Shown here piece after piece: positions 25,367 through 34,200 of a DNA stretch of 64,000 bases. The notes below the pieces were generated by a model, which saw only the letters and a list, made by a program, of their open reading frames with translations, was not told where the DNA came from and did not search any database. Origin of the DNA: Pilimelia anulata. GTDB lineage: Bacteria; Actinomycetota; Actinomycetes; Mycobacteriales; Micromonosporaceae. The stretch spans positions 62,001-126,000 of the forward strand of contig NZ_BMQB01000006.1 in the NCBI RefSeq assembly GCF_014647895.1, read 5' to 3'. Each line of letters opens with the position of its first letter. Positions within the stretch are counted from its first letter, which is position 1. Both the position numbers and the translations under genes were made by a program.

Positions 25367-26872
25367 GTGACCGAACAGGCACCGCCGACCGCCGACGACG
25401 ACCTGCCGGAGCAGCTCCGGATCCGGCGGGCCAAGCGGGACGAGCTGCTCGCCGAGGGCGTCAGCCCGTACCCGGTCGCCGTGCCGCGCACGACCACCCT
25501 GGCCGCCGTGCGGGCGGCGTACGCCGCGCTGCCGACCGACACCGCCACCGGCGACACGGTCTCGGTGACCGGCCGGGTGATCTTCGTACGGAACACCGGC
25601 AAGCTCTGCTTCGCCACGCTGCGTGAGGGCGACGGGACCGAGCTCCAGGCGATGCTGTCCCTGGACCGGGTCGGCGCCGACCGGCTCGCCGGCTGGAAGC
25701 GCCTGGTCGACCTGGGCGACCTGGTCTCGGTCACCGGCGAGGTGATCTCCAGCCGGCGCGGCGAGCTGTCCGTGCTGGCCGACCGCTGGGACCTCGCGGC
25801 CAAGGCGCTGCGGCCGCTGCCGGTGGCGCACAGGCCGCTCAGCGAGGAGGCCAGGGTCCGGCAGCGGTACGTCGACCTGATCGTCCGCCCGGCCGCCCGG
25901 GAGACCGTCCGGGCCCGGGCCGAGGTGGTCCGGACGCTGCGCGGGGTGCTGCACGAGCGGCAATTCGTCGAGGTCGAGACCCCGATGCTGCAAACCCTGC
26001 ACGGGGGCGCGGCGGCCCGGCCGTTTGTCACGCACAGCAATGCGCTCGATACGGATCTTTATCTGCGGATCGCCCCGGAGCTATTCCTCAAGCGCTGCGT
26101 CGTGGGGGGCATCGAGCGGGTTTTCGAGATCAACCGTAACTTCCGCAACGAGGGCATCGACTCCACCCATTCGCCGGAGTTCGCCATGCTCGAGGCGTAC
26201 GAGGCGTACGGCGATTACGACACGATGGCCGCGCTGACCAGGACGTTGGTCCAGGCGGCGGCCCATTCGCTGAGCGGTTCTCACGTCGTCACGCATGCCG
26301 ACGGGACCGAGTACGACCTGGGCGGCGAGTGGGCCACCGTCACGTTGTACGGGTCGCTCTCGGCCGCGCTCGGCGAGGAGGTGACCCCGGTCACCCCGAT
26401 GGCCGAGCTGGTCCGGTTCGCCGAGAAGCACGAACTGGCCGTCGACCCGAAGTGGGGCCCGGGGAAGCTGGCCGAGGAGCTGTTCGAGCACCTGGTCGCC
26501 CCGACCCTGCACGCGCCGACCTTCGTCCGGGACTATCCCGCCGAGACCAGCCCATTGACCCGGGCCCACCGGAGCGCGGCCGGGGTCACCGAAAAGTGGG
26601 ACCTGTACGTCCTCGGGGGTGTCGAGTTGGCCACGGCCTACTCCGAGCTGGTCGACCCGGTCGAGCAGCGGGAGCGGTTCCGCGCCCAGGCTGAGCTGGC
26701 CGCCCGCGGGGACGCCGAGGCCATGCGCCAGGACGAGGACTACCTGCGGGCCATGGAGTACGGAATGCCGCCCGCCGGCGGTATGGGAATGGGAATCGAC
26801 AGACTGATGATGGCCCTGACCGGCCTGGGAATTCGGGAAACCATCCTGTTCCCCCTGGTCCGGGCCGAGTAA
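25367..26872 (+). CDS. lysS: Lysine--tRNA ligase (class II)
   Basis: A 501-aa class II synthetase charging tRNA-Lys. An OB-fold anticodon-binding domain occupies about residues 55-150 ([21 protein letters not shown]). The catalytic core carries motif 1 around [14 protein letters not shown], motif 2 as [11 protein letters not shown] with ...[10 protein letters not shown], and motif 3 as [16 protein letters not shown] near the end. GTG 25367 is chosen because GCGAGGAAG lies about 8 nt upstream; an in-frame GTG at 25352 is weaker. The stretch 25950-26330 uses noticeably more A/T-ending codons than the rest. lysS-lsr2-clpC is a conserved actinobacterial order. Confidence 0.97.
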   Translation: MTEQAPPTADDDLPEQLRIRRAKRDELLAEGVSPYPVAVPRTTTLAAVRAAYAALPTDTATGDTVSVTGRVIFVRNTGKLCFATLREGDGTELQAMLSLDRVGADRLAGWKRLVDLGDLVSVTGEVISSRRGELSVLADRWDLAAKALRPLPVAHRPLSEEARVRQRYVDLIVRPAARETVRARAEVVRTLRGVLHERQFVEVETPMLQTLHGGAAARPFVTHSNALDTDLYLRIAPELFLKRCVVGGIERVFEINRNFRNEGIDSTHSPEFAMLEAYEAYGDYDTMAALTRTLVQAAAHSLSGSHVVTHADGTEYDLGGEWATVTLYGSLSAALGEEVTPVTPMAELVRFAEKHELAVDPKWGPGKLAEELFEHLVAPTLHAPTFVRDYPAETSPLTRAHRSAAGVTEKWDLYVLGGVELATAYSELVDPVEQRERFRAQAELAARGDAEAMRQDEDYLRAMEYGMPPAGGMGMGIDRLMMALTGLGIRETILFPLVRAE

Positions 26873-26926
26873 CCACCCCCGCCGGGGCGATCCTGCGCGC
26901 CCCGGCGAAACATGTTGCGGATCCCA

Positions 26927-26955
26927 TTGACGCATCCGGCGGCTATTAGGATATT
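26927..26955 (+). promoter_or_regulatory. Predicted lsr2 promoter
   Basis: TTGACG (26927-26932) and GATATT (26950-26955) are spaced by 17 nt, one of the best sigma-70-type matches in the window. The implied start near 26962 gives an unusually long (about 185 nt), comparatively AT-rich leader before the lsr2 GTG. Confidence 0.6.
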
Positions 26956-27146
26956 GTGCAGGGCATCACGCGTTCGACGTTCGTGGGCTTTAGCAGTTCG
27001 TGGGCCAATGATCGTGGAGAGTGATCGTTTGCTCACGCAATCGTTCACGGAGAGCGTCCGACCCACGCGAATGTGTCGGGAAATACAGTGCCGTGAGCGC
27101 GTACGAAGGCGTGCCCGGTCGCATGGTCCCTGGAAAGGTATCCGCA

Positions 27147-27497
27147 GTGGCAAAGCAGATCATCCACAAGCTCGTCGACGACATCGATGGCGGTGACGCC
27201 GACGAGACCGTGAAGTTCGCGCTCGACGGCGTCCAGTACGAGATCGACCTGTCCAAGCAGAACGCCGCCAAGATGCGCGACGCGCTGAAGAACTACGTCG
27301 CCAATGGCACCCGAATCGGGCGCGGCGGCGTGGTCGTCGGCGGCCGGGCCGCCCGCGGCCGCGGCGTCCCGCCGTCGGACCGGGAGCAGAACAAGGCGAT
27401 CCGGGCGTGGGCCAAGAAGGAGGGCAAGGACATCTCCGACCGCGGCCGCATTCCGGCCGAGATCGTCGAGGAGTACAACGCGCGGGCCGGCCGCTGA
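27147..27497 (+). CDS. lsr2: Lsr2 nucleoid-associated protein
   Basis: A 116-aa DNA-bridging protein that silences AT-rich, often horizontally acquired, genes in Actinobacteria, an H-NS counterpart. The N-terminal oligomerisation part begins AKQIIHKLVDDIDGG and includes VQYEIDLS. A basic linker follows, and the C-terminal DNA-binding domain has IRAWAKKEGKDISDRGRIP with the RGR minor-groove motif, then EIVEEYNA. The start is GTG 27147, with GGAAAGG 8 nt upstream; an in-frame extension to 27021 has no family similarity. The gene lies between lysS and clpC, as in mycobacteria. Confidence 0.97.
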   Translation: MAKQIIHKLVDDIDGGDADETVKFALDGVQYEIDLSKQNAAKMRDALKNYVANGTRIGRGGVVVGGRAARGRGVPPSDREQNKAIRAWAKKEGKDISDRGRIPAEIVEEYNARAGR

Positions 27498-27519
27498 GCC
27501 GGTTCCACCAGCACGCCGC

Positions 27520-27557
27520 CACGGGCGGCCGGGCGCTGCGGCGCCGGGCCGCCCGTG
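27520..27557 (+). terminator. Terminator hairpin after lsr2
   Basis: An 11-bp perfect stem (CACGGGCGGCC at 27520-27530 with GGCCGCCCGTG at 27547-27557) is followed by CTGCTTTCC. It lies 22 nt after the lsr2 stop. The short T-run is typical for high-GC actinobacteria. Confidence 0.7.
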
Positions 27558-27650
27558 CTGCTTTCCGGGAGCGATTTCCGGGGACGGGCCGGCCCGGGTT
27601 CCCGGGCGGGCCGGGCCGGGTCCGGGGCCGCCGGCCGGGCCCGGCCGGCG

Positions 27651-27671
27651 TTGTCCACAGGCTGTGGACAA
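27651..27671. promoter_or_regulatory. Pair of facing DnaA boxes
   Basis: TTGTCCACA (27651-27659) and TGTGGACAA (27663-27671) face each other across 3 nt. TTGTCCACA is the DnaA-box form favoured in high-GC Actinobacteria. The 518-bp lsr2-clpC gap also holds the lsr2 terminator and a clpC -10-like TAGAGT at 27845-27850; nothing else is seen in it. The palindrome could alternatively form an RNA hairpin. Confidence 0.5.
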
Positions 27672-28015
27672 CGGGCTGCGGCGCCGCCGCCCGGCGGGGT
27701 AATTTCGCTCTGCGCGTACAGCGGCCGCGCGGGGAAGCCCCGGCGCGGGCGCGCGGTTAGGGAAAACGTCCGCTCCGGCGCCCCGGCGGCGGCGCGGATC
27801 AGCAGGTAGCGCGTTCGTGTGGCCGGCAGGGTCGGCCAACGGCGATAGAGTGAACGGACACCGCCCCGGGGCATCGGGGCGGGGCGCCGACGGACCGGAT
27901 CGATCCCGGCGCACGCCGCCGGCCGGCGGCGTGGCACGGCGCCGCGGGGCACACCCGGCGCGGACAGCGCCGAATGTCACGCGGCGCTCGGCACGGCACG
28001 TGAGGAGCACGAGGG

Positions 28016-30583
28016 ATGTTCGAGCGGTTCACCGACCGAGCGCGGCGCGTTGTCGTCCTGGCCCAAGAAGAGGCCCGGATGCTCAACCACAACTACATCG
28101 GCACCGAGCACATCCTGCTCGGGCTGATCCACGAGGGCGAGGGCGTCGCCGCCAAGGCCCTCGAGAGCCTCGGCATCTCGCTGGAGGGCGTCCGCCAGCA
28201 GGTCGAGGAGATCATCGGCCAGGGCCAGCAGGCGCCGAGCGGGCACATCCCGTTCACCCCCCGGGCCAAGAAGGTGCTGGAGCTGTCGCTGCGCGAGGCG
28301 CTCCAGCTCGGCCACAACTACATCGGCACCGAGCACATCCTGCTCGGCCTGATCCGCGAGGGCGAGGGCGTCGCCGCGCAGGTCCTGGTGAAGCTGGGCG
28401 CCGACCTCAACCGGGTCCGGCAGCAGGTCATCCAGCTCCTCTCCGGGTACCAGGGCGGGAAGGAGCCGGCCGCCGCCGGCACCGCCACCGGGGAGGCGGG
28501 CGCGCCGTCGACCAGCCTGGTGCTGGACCAGTTCGGCCGCAACCTGACCCAGTCCGCCCGCGAGGGCAAGCTCGACCCGGTCATCGGGCGCGAGAAGGAG
28601 ATCGAGCGGGTCATGCAGGTGCTGTCCCGCCGCACCAAGAACAACCCGGTGCTCATCGGCGAGCCCGGCGTCGGCAAGACCACGGTCGTCGAGGGCCTGG
28701 CCCAGAAGATCGTCAAGGGCGAGGTGCCCGAGACGCTGAAGGACAAGCAGCTCTACACCCTCGACCTGGGTGCCCTGGTTGCCGGCTCGCGGTACCGCGG
28801 CGACTTCGAGGAGCGCCTGAAGAAGGTGCTCAAGGAGATCCGCACCCGCGGCGACATCATCCTGTTCATCGACGAGATCCACACCCTCGTCGGGGCGGGC
28901 GCCGCCGAGGGCGCGATCGACGCGGCCAGCATCCTCAAGCCGATGCTCGCCCGCGGCGAGCTGCAGACGATCGGCGCGACCACGCTCGACGAGTACCGCA
29001 AGTACGTCGAGAAGGACGCGGCGCTCGAGCGCCGGTTCCAGCCGATCAACGTGCCCGAGCCGTCGGTGGCGCACACCATCGAGATGCTCAAGGGCCTGCG
29101 CGACCGGTACGAGGCGCACCACCGGATCACGATCACCGACGCGGCCCTGGTCGCGGCGGCGAACCTGGCCGACCGGTACATCTCGGACCGGTTCCTGCCG
29201 GACAAGGCGATCGACCTGATCGACGAGGCCGGCGCCCGGATGCGGATCCGCCGGATGACGGCGCCGCCGGACCTGCGCGACTTCGACGAGAAGATCGCCA
29301 ACGTCCGCCGGGACAAGGAGTCCGCGATCGACGCGCAGGACTTCGAGAAGGCCGCCCAGCTCCGCGACGACGAGAAGCAGCTCCTCGGCCAGAAGTCGCA
29401 GCGGGAGAAGGAGTGGAAGGCCGGCGACCTGGACGTCGTCAGCGAGGTCGACGACGAGCAGATCGCCGAGGTCCTGGCGAACTGGACCGGCATCCCGGTG
29501 TACAAGCTGACCGAGGAGGAGACCGCCCGGCTGCTGCGCATGGAGGACGAGCTGCACAAGCGGATCGTCGGCCAGCTCGATGCGGTCCGCGCCGTCTCCA
29601 AGGCGATCCGCCGCACCCGGGCGGGCCTCAAGGACCCGAAGCGCCCGGCCGGCTCGTTCATCTTCGCCGGCCCGTCCGGCGTCGGCAAGACCGAGCTGAC
29701 CAAGGCGCTGGCCGAGTTCCTCTTCGGCTCCGAGGAGGCGCTGATCCAGCTCGACATGTCGGAGTTCCACGACCGGTACACGGTGTCCCGCCTCGTCGGC
29801 GCGCCCCCCGGCTACGTGGGCTACGACGAGGGCGGCCAGCTCACCGAGAAGGTGCGCCGCCGGCCGTTCTCGGTGATCCTCTTCGACGAGATCGAGAAGG
29901 CCCACCCGGACGTCTTCAACACGCTGCTGCAGATCCTGGAGGACGGCCGCCTCACCGACGGCCAGGGCCGGATCGTGGACTTCAAGAACACGGTCATCGT
30001 CCTGACCACCAACCTGGGCACGCGCGACGTGGCCAAGGCGGTGTCGCTGGGCTTCCAGCAGTCCGAGGCGTCCGAGGCCAGCTACGAGCGGATGAAGACC
30101 AAGGTCACCGACGAGCTGAAGCAGCACTTCCGGCCCGAGTTCCTGAACCGGATCGACGACACGATCGTCTTCCCGCAGCTCGGCCAGGACGAGATCCTGC
30201 AGATCGTGGACATCATGATCGCCCGGATCGAGACCCAGCTCAGGAACAAGGACATGGGCCTGGAGCTGACCGACAGCGCCAAGAAGTACCTGGCGAAGAA
30301 GGGCTTCGACCCGGTGCTGGGCGCCCGGCCGCTGCGCCGGACGATCCAGCGCGACCTGGAGGACACCCTGTCCGAGCGCATCCTCTTCAACGAGCTGCGC
30401 CCCGGCCAGATCGTCATCGTGGACTGCGAGGGCGACCCCGACCAGGTGGAGAAGGCCAAGCTGGTCTTCCGCGGGGCGGACAAGACGTCCCCGGTACCGG
30501 AGACGATCCCCGCCGACCTGGCCGCCGACGCGGCCACCGCCGGCGGCCCGGCCAGCACCCCGCCGGAGGAGAAGGCCTCCTAG
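28016..30583 (+). CDS. clpC: ATP-dependent Clp protease ATP-binding subunit ClpC
   Basis: An 855-aa AAA+ unfoldase that feeds ClpP. Two Clp-N repeats occupy residues about 1-150 (each with [14 protein letters not shown]). The first ATPase module has GEPGVGKTT and a Walker B ending IDEIH. A middle domain with a UVR segment ([15 protein letters not shown], about 435-455) follows. The second ATPase module has [10 protein letters not shown] and [14 protein letters not shown] Pro/Ala-rich tail ends the protein. The start is ATG 28016 after GTGAGGAGCACGAGGG. The likely promoter is TAGAGT at 27845-27850, which leaves a leader of about 160 nt. It is usually essential in Actinobacteria and the target of cyclic-peptide antibiotics. 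Confidence 0.98.
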   Translation: MFERFTDRARRVVVLAQEEARMLNHNYIGTEHILLGLIHEGEGVAAKALESLGISLEGVRQQVEEIIGQGQQAPSGHIPFTPRAKKVLELSLREALQLGHNYIGTEHILLGLIREGEGVAAQVLVKLGADLNRVRQQVIQLLSGYQGGKEPAAAGTATGEAGAPSTSLVLDQFGRNLTQSAREGKLDPVIGREKEIERVMQVLSRRTKNNPVLIGEPGVGKTTVVEGLAQKIVKGEVPETLKDKQLYTLDLGALVAGSRYRGDFEERLKKVLKEIRTRGDIILFIDEIHTLVGAGAAEGAIDAASILKPMLARGELQTIGATTLDEYRKYVEKDAALERRFQPINVPEPSVAHTIEMLKGLRDRYEAHHRITITDAALVAAANLADRYISDRFLPDKAIDLIDEAGARMRIRRMTAPPDLRDFDEKIANVRRDKESAIDAQDFEKAAQLRDDEKQLLGQKSQREKEWKAGDLDVVSEVDDEQIAEVLANWTGIPVYKLTEEETARLLRMEDELHKRIVGQLDAVRAVSKAIRRTRAGLKDPKRPAGSFIFAGPSGVGKTELTKALAEFLFGSEEALIQLDMSEFHDRYTVSRLVGAPPGYVGYDEGGQLTEKVRRRPFSVILFDEIEKAHPDVFNTLLQILEDGRLTDGQGRIVDFKNTVIVLTTNLGTRDVAKAVSLGFQQSEASEASYERMKTKVTDELKQHFRPEFLNRIDDTIVFPQLGQDEILQIVDIMIARIETQLRNKDMGLELTDSAKKYLAKKGFDPVLGARPLRRTIQRDLEDTLSERILFNELRPGQIVIVDCEGDPDQVEKAKLVFRGADKTSPVPETIPADLAADAATAGGPASTPPEEKAS

Positions 30584-30602
30584 CCGGGCGGCGGAGAGCA
30601 CG

Positions 30603-30639
30603 GGAACGGGCGGTCGGCGTCGAGCCGGCCGCCCGTTCC
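30603..30639 (+). terminator. Terminator hairpin after clpC
   Basis: An 11-bp perfect stem, GGAACGGGCGG (30603-30613) with CCGCCCGTTCC (30629-30639), begins 20 nt after the clpC stop. mutY converges from the other side with its stop at 30678, so the hairpin probably serves both strands. Confidence 0.7.
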
Positions 30640-30677
30640 GCATCCGCGGCCCGGCGCCGGGGTCGGCAGGGCGGGGG

Positions 30678-31547
30678 TCAGGTCGGTAGGGCGTACCGGC
30701 CCGGGGTGGGGGAGACCACCAGGCCGTCGGTCAGGAGGCTGGCCAGGGCGCGGTCCCGCTGTACCGCGTCCGCCCACACCCCCGCCAGCGTCGCCGCCGG
30801 GACCGGGTCCACCGCCTCGCGCAGCACCGCGAGCAGCAGGCCGCGCACCTGCCGGTCCGTCCCCGCGTACGCCTGCGGCCGCCGGCTCGGCCCGGCCGGC
30901 AGCGCCCGGCCGCCCCGCCGCCAGGCGCACCGCCCGCGCACCGGGCAGGCCGGGCAGCGCGGCGCCCGCGCCGTGCACACCACCGCGCCCAGCTCCATGA
31001 ACGCCGCGCTGGCCCGCGCCGCCACCCCCGGCGCGACCGGCAGCAGTGCCTCGGTCGCGGCCAGGTCGGCCCGGGTCGTGGTGGCGCCGCCGTCCGGCTC
31101 GCCGGCCACGCAGCGGGCCACGAACCGGCGCACGTTGGTGTCCACCACGGGGTGCCGCTGGCCGTACGCGAACGCCGCGACCGCGCGGGCGGTGTACGCG
31201 CCGATGCCGGGCAGCGCCAGCAGCACGTCGAGGTCGGCCGGTACCGCGCCGCCGTGCTCGGCGGTGATCGCCGCCGCGCAGGCGTGCAGCCGCATCGCCC
31301 GCCGCGGGTACCCGAGCCGCCCCCACGCCCGGATCGCCTCGGCCACCGGCTCGGCGGCGAGCGCCGCGGGCGCCGGCCACCGGTCCAGCCACTCGCGCCA
31401 GACCGGCAGCACCCGGCGGACCGGCGTCTGCTGGAGCATGATCTCGCTGACCAGGACGCCCCACGCGCCGGCGTCGGGCGCGCGCCAGGGCAGGTCCCGG
31501 GCGTGCGTGTCGTACCACGCCAGGGCCTCGTCGGCGACCGTCGGCAT
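30678..31547 (-). CDS. mutY: A/G-specific adenine DNA glycosylase
   Basis: A 289-aa base-excision enzyme removing adenine mispaired with 8-oxoguanine. Visible features are SEIMLQQT near residue 34, the helix-hairpin-helix LPGIGAYTARAVAAFAYG with the catalytic Asp just after it in VVDTNVRRF, and the [4Fe-4S] cluster ligands in C-x6-C-x2-C-x5-C (about residues 190-206). It is shorter than E. coli MutY because the C-terminal NUDIX-like 8-oxoG-recognition domain is reduced to about 60 residues, as seen in other Actinobacteria. A -10-like TACTGT lies at 31651-31656 on its strand, about 100 nt upstream. Confidence 0.95.
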   Translation of the reverse strand: MPTVADEALAWYDTHARDLPWRAPDAGAWGVLVSEIMLQQTPVRRVLPVWREWLDRWPAPAALAAEPVAEAIRAWGRLGYPRRAMRLHACAAAITAEHGGAVPADLDVLLALPGIGAYTARAVAAFAYGQRHPVVDTNVRRFVARCVAGEPDGGATTTRADLAATEALLPVAPGVAARASAAFMELGAVVCTARAPRCPACPVRGRCAWRRGGRALPAGPSRRPQAYAGTDRQVRGLLLAVLREAVDPVPAATLAGVWADAVQRDRALASLLTDGLVVSPTPGRYALPT

Positions 31548-31755
31548 CCGTCGATTCCTTCCGCGGGCGCCGCGGCGGCGGGCCCGGCGCGGGCGCCCGG
31601 CCGACCCGGGGCGGGTCCACTCGTGGGGGAAGTGTCTGACTGAGACGTCGACAGTACTGCCGCCGGCCGGCCCGCCGGATGGCGGGCGGGAACGGCCGGC
31701 GCACCGGCGCGTCGTGGCCGTTCGGCTGGCGTGTCGCGGTTACGGTGAGGACATC

Positions 31756-32487
31756 ATGCGAATGACGGTGGGCCCTCTGCCCTCCGCCGTCTACTGGCGG
31801 CGGCGCGCTGTCGTGCTCGGCGGCCTGGTGCTGCTGGCATTCATCCCGTACGCCGCGTGCAGTGCCGGCGAACCGGACAAGCCGACCGCGACCAGCGACA
31901 GCACCCGCACCGAGGAGCCGGGCATCGGCGGGGACCTCGGCAGCGCGGACCCGGGCGCGGTCGCGCCGTCCACGTCGGGCAACGCCGCCGGTACGCCCGG
32001 CCCCGCGGGCGCGGGCACCGGCAAGCCGACGCCGGCGGTCGCGCCGGTGCCGGGCGGCGCCCCGGCCGCGCCGACGCTGACCGCACCCTCCTGTACGGAC
32101 ACCGACCTGGCCCTGACGCCGGTACCGGACCGGGCCGGCGCGCCCGCCGGCACCGCGCTGTCGATCCGGCTGGTGGTGCAGAACGCGGCCACCCACTCGT
32201 GCGCCCGGGACCTGGGCGCGGACGCCCAGGAGCTGCGCATCGTCCGCGGCGCGGAGACGATGTGGTCGTCCGACCACTGCGCGACGGGCCGCAATCTGCC
32301 GAACGTCCGGACGATCCGGGCGGGGGAGCGGCTGGAGTACATGGTGACCTGGAACGGCCGATCCAGTACGCAGGGGCAGAAGTGCGGCAGCGGCGTCCCG
32401 ATCGGGGCGATGCCGGCCGGCTCGTACGAGGTGATCGCCCGGGTGGGCACCAAGCTGAGCGCGCCGGTGGCGCTGCGCGTCGGCTGA
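31756..32487 (+). CDS. Exported membrane-anchored protein of unknown function
   Basis: A 243-aa protein with an N-terminal hydrophobic segment (about residues 18-36) ending in YAACSAGE. That could be a lipobox (A-A-C) or an uncleaved anchor. Residues about 37-110 are a Thr/Pro/Gly/Ala-rich wall-spanning linker. The C-terminal domain of about 130 residues looks like a beta-sandwich, with Cys pairs (CTDTDL, HSCARD, DHCATG, QKCGSG) and ends MPAGSYEVIARVG, similar in pattern to DUF4232-like extracytoplasmic domains. TACGGT (31741-31746) and GAGGA precede the ATG. It sits between mutY and the glycan locus. Confidence 0.65.
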   Translation: MRMTVGPLPSAVYWRRRAVVLGGLVLLAFIPYAACSAGEPDKPTATSDSTRTEEPGIGGDLGSADPGAVAPSTSGNAAGTPGPAGAGTGKPTPAVAPVPGGAPAAPTLTAPSCTDTDLALTPVPDRAGAPAGTALSIRLVVQNAATHSCARDLGADAQELRIVRGAETMWSSDHCATGRNLPNVRTIRAGERLEYMVTWNGRSSTQGQKCGSGVPIGAMPAGSYEVIARVGTKLSAPVALRVG

Positions 32488-32558
32488 GGCCGCGCGGCGG
32501 CACCCGGGTCGCTCCCGGGTGGGCCGGACGCCGATCCGGGGGCGTATCGGCGTTGTCG

Positions 32559-32564
32559 TAGACT
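32559..32564 (+). promoter_or_regulatory. Predicted -10 box for the first glycosyltransferase operon
   Basis: TAGACT lies 46 nt before ATG 32611, with GGGAAGG in the intervening leader. The -35 is not convincing. It would drive the coupled genes 32611-37049. Confidence 0.4.
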
Positions 32565-32610
32565 CGCGCTGGTCGGTGCACGACCGCGCGGGAAGGCGGC
32601 CTCCGGACCC

Positions 32611-34200
32611 ATGAATCTCGACAACGCTCGGCGTGGACGCATCGTCATGCTCGTCGACAACGGCGTTCTCGGCGATTCGCGGGTGCAGAAGACGGCCCGC
32701 TCCGCGGCCGAGCGCGGCTGGGACGTCACGCTGCTCGGCCGGTCGCTGACCGGCCAGCCGCAGGAGTGGTCGCTGGGCCCCGCGACCGTCCGGCTGCTGC
32801 CGATGCCGACCGCGATGGGCCGGCGCCGGCACGAGTTCCGGCGGGCCTGGCTGCGGTACCCGCTGGCGTACCCGCAGAACGGCATCGCCGCCCACCGCGC
32901 GGCGGTCGTCCAGTCCTGGCGGGCCGACCTGGACGTGCGCGCCGCGCAGCTCACCCTGGCCGAGCGCGCCGGCACCCCGGCCGAGCGGCTGCGCGGGGCG
33001 CGCCGGCGGATCCGGGCCGAGCGGGCGGCGGCGAAGCTGCTCGGCAAGTGGGTGTGGCTGCGCACCGGGATGCTCAAGCGGGCCCGGTCCCGGCGCAAGC
33101 TGACCGGCCCGTGGGACCGGCTGTACACGGTGTTCTGGCAGAGGGCGCTGGGCGACCGCGCGTGGCGCCGGCTGGAGCCGGGGCTGTGGGACTACGAGCG
33201 GGCGTACGCGGCCACGGTGGACGCCCTGGCCCCCGACCTGATCCACGCCAACGACTTCCGGATGCTCGGCGTCGGCGCCCGGGCGAAGATCCGCGCCGCT
33301 GCCCGCGGCCGCGACGTCAAGCTGGTCTGGGACGCGCACGAGTTCCTCCCCGGCGTGAAGCCGTGGCAGGACAACGCCCGCTGGCGGCCCGGCAACATGG
33401 CGCACGAGCGGGAGTACGCCCCGTACGCCGACGCGGTGATGACCGTCTCGCCCGCGCTGGGCGACCTGCTGCGCGCGGAGCACGAGCTGGCCGCGCAGCC
33501 GGCCGTGGTGCTCAACGCCCCGGCCGCCGACCACGCCCCGGCCGACGCCGGCCCGGCGCCGGACCTGCGCGCCCGCTGCGGCATCGGCGTGGCGACCCCG
33601 CTGGTCGTGTACAGCGGCGCGGCCGCCCCGCAGCGCGGCCTGGGCACGATGGTCGAGGCGCTGCCGGACCTGCCCGGCGTGCACACCGCGTTCGTGGTCA
33701 ACCAGCCCGACGGCCACTACGTGACGTCGCTGGTCCGGCGGGCCGCCGAGCTGGGGGTGGCCGACCGGCTGCACGTGCTGCCGTACGTGCCGCACTACCA
33801 CGTGGTGCCGTACCTGGCCGGGGCCGACGTGGGCGCGATCCCGATCCACCACTGGCCGAACCACGAGATCGCGCTGATCACGAAGTTCTTCGAGTACTCG
33901 CACGCCCGGCTGCCGCTGGTGGTCAGCGACGTGAAGACGATGGCGGAGACGGTCCGGGCGACCGGGCAGGGCGAGGTGTTCACGGCGGTGGACACGGCCG
34001 ACTACGTTCGGGCGGTGTCGGCGGTGCTGGCCGACCCGGCGCGGTACCGGGCCGCGTACGCGACGCCGGGGCTGCTGGCCGGCTGGACCTGGGAGGCGCA
34101 GGTCGACACGCTGGACGAGCTGTATCGAGGGCTGCTGCCCGCCGCCGGGCGGGCCGCCGGGGTGCCCGCTGGTCGGGCCGAGAGCACGGGCGAGGGCTGA
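32611..34200 (+). CDS. Glycosyltransferase, GT4-like
   Basis: A 529-aa cytoplasmic GT-B enzyme. The N-terminal acceptor domain has RIVMLVDNGVLGDSRVQKTA; a basic, Arg-rich insertion of about 90 residues follows (about 90-185). LIHANDFRMLGVGARAKI is next, and then the C-terminal donor domain: LVVYSGAAAPQRGLGTMVEAL and KFFEYSHARLPLVVSDVKTMAE, which holds the donor-binding Glu region. The donor sugar is unknown. It is the first gene of an operon with a GT2 enzyme and a UDP-sugar dehydrogenase, with start and stop codons touching or overlapping, so it probably adds a sugar to the surface glycan made here. Confidence 0.85.
   Translation: MNLDNARRGRIVMLVDNGVLGDSRVQKTARSAAERGWDVTLLGRSLTGQPQEWSLGPATVRLLPMPTAMGRRRHEFRRAWLRYPLAYPQNGIAAHRAAVVQSWRADLDVRAAQLTLAERAGTPAERLRGARRRIRAERAAAKLLGKWVWLRTGMLKRARSRRKLTGPWDRLYTVFWQRALGDRAWRRLEPGLWDYERAYAATVDALAPDLIHANDFRMLGVGARAKIRAAARGRDVKLVWDAHEFLPGVKPWQDNARWRPGNMAHEREYAPYADAVMTVSPALGDLLRAEHELAAQPAVVLNAPAADHAPADAGPAPDLRARCGIGVATPLVVYSGAAAPQRGLGTMVEALPDLPGVHTAFVVNQPDGHYVTSLVRRAAELGVADRLHVLPYVPHYHVVPYLAGADVGAIPIHHWPNHEIALITKFFEYSHARLPLVVSDVKTMAETVRATGQGEVFTAVDTADYVRAVSAVLADPARYRAAYATPGLLAGWTWEAQVDTLDELYRGLLPAAGRAAGVPAGRAESTGEG

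Noticed and set aside
27651..27671. Replication origin at the DnaA boxes
   Set aside because: Only two boxes are present, with no AT-rich unwinding region and no dnaA, dnaN or recF nearby.
27817..32487. A 1,556-codon plus-strand frame spanning clpC, mutY and beyond
   Set aside because: Only its last 243 codons (from 31756) are a real gene; the rest is out of frame with clpC and has shadow composition.
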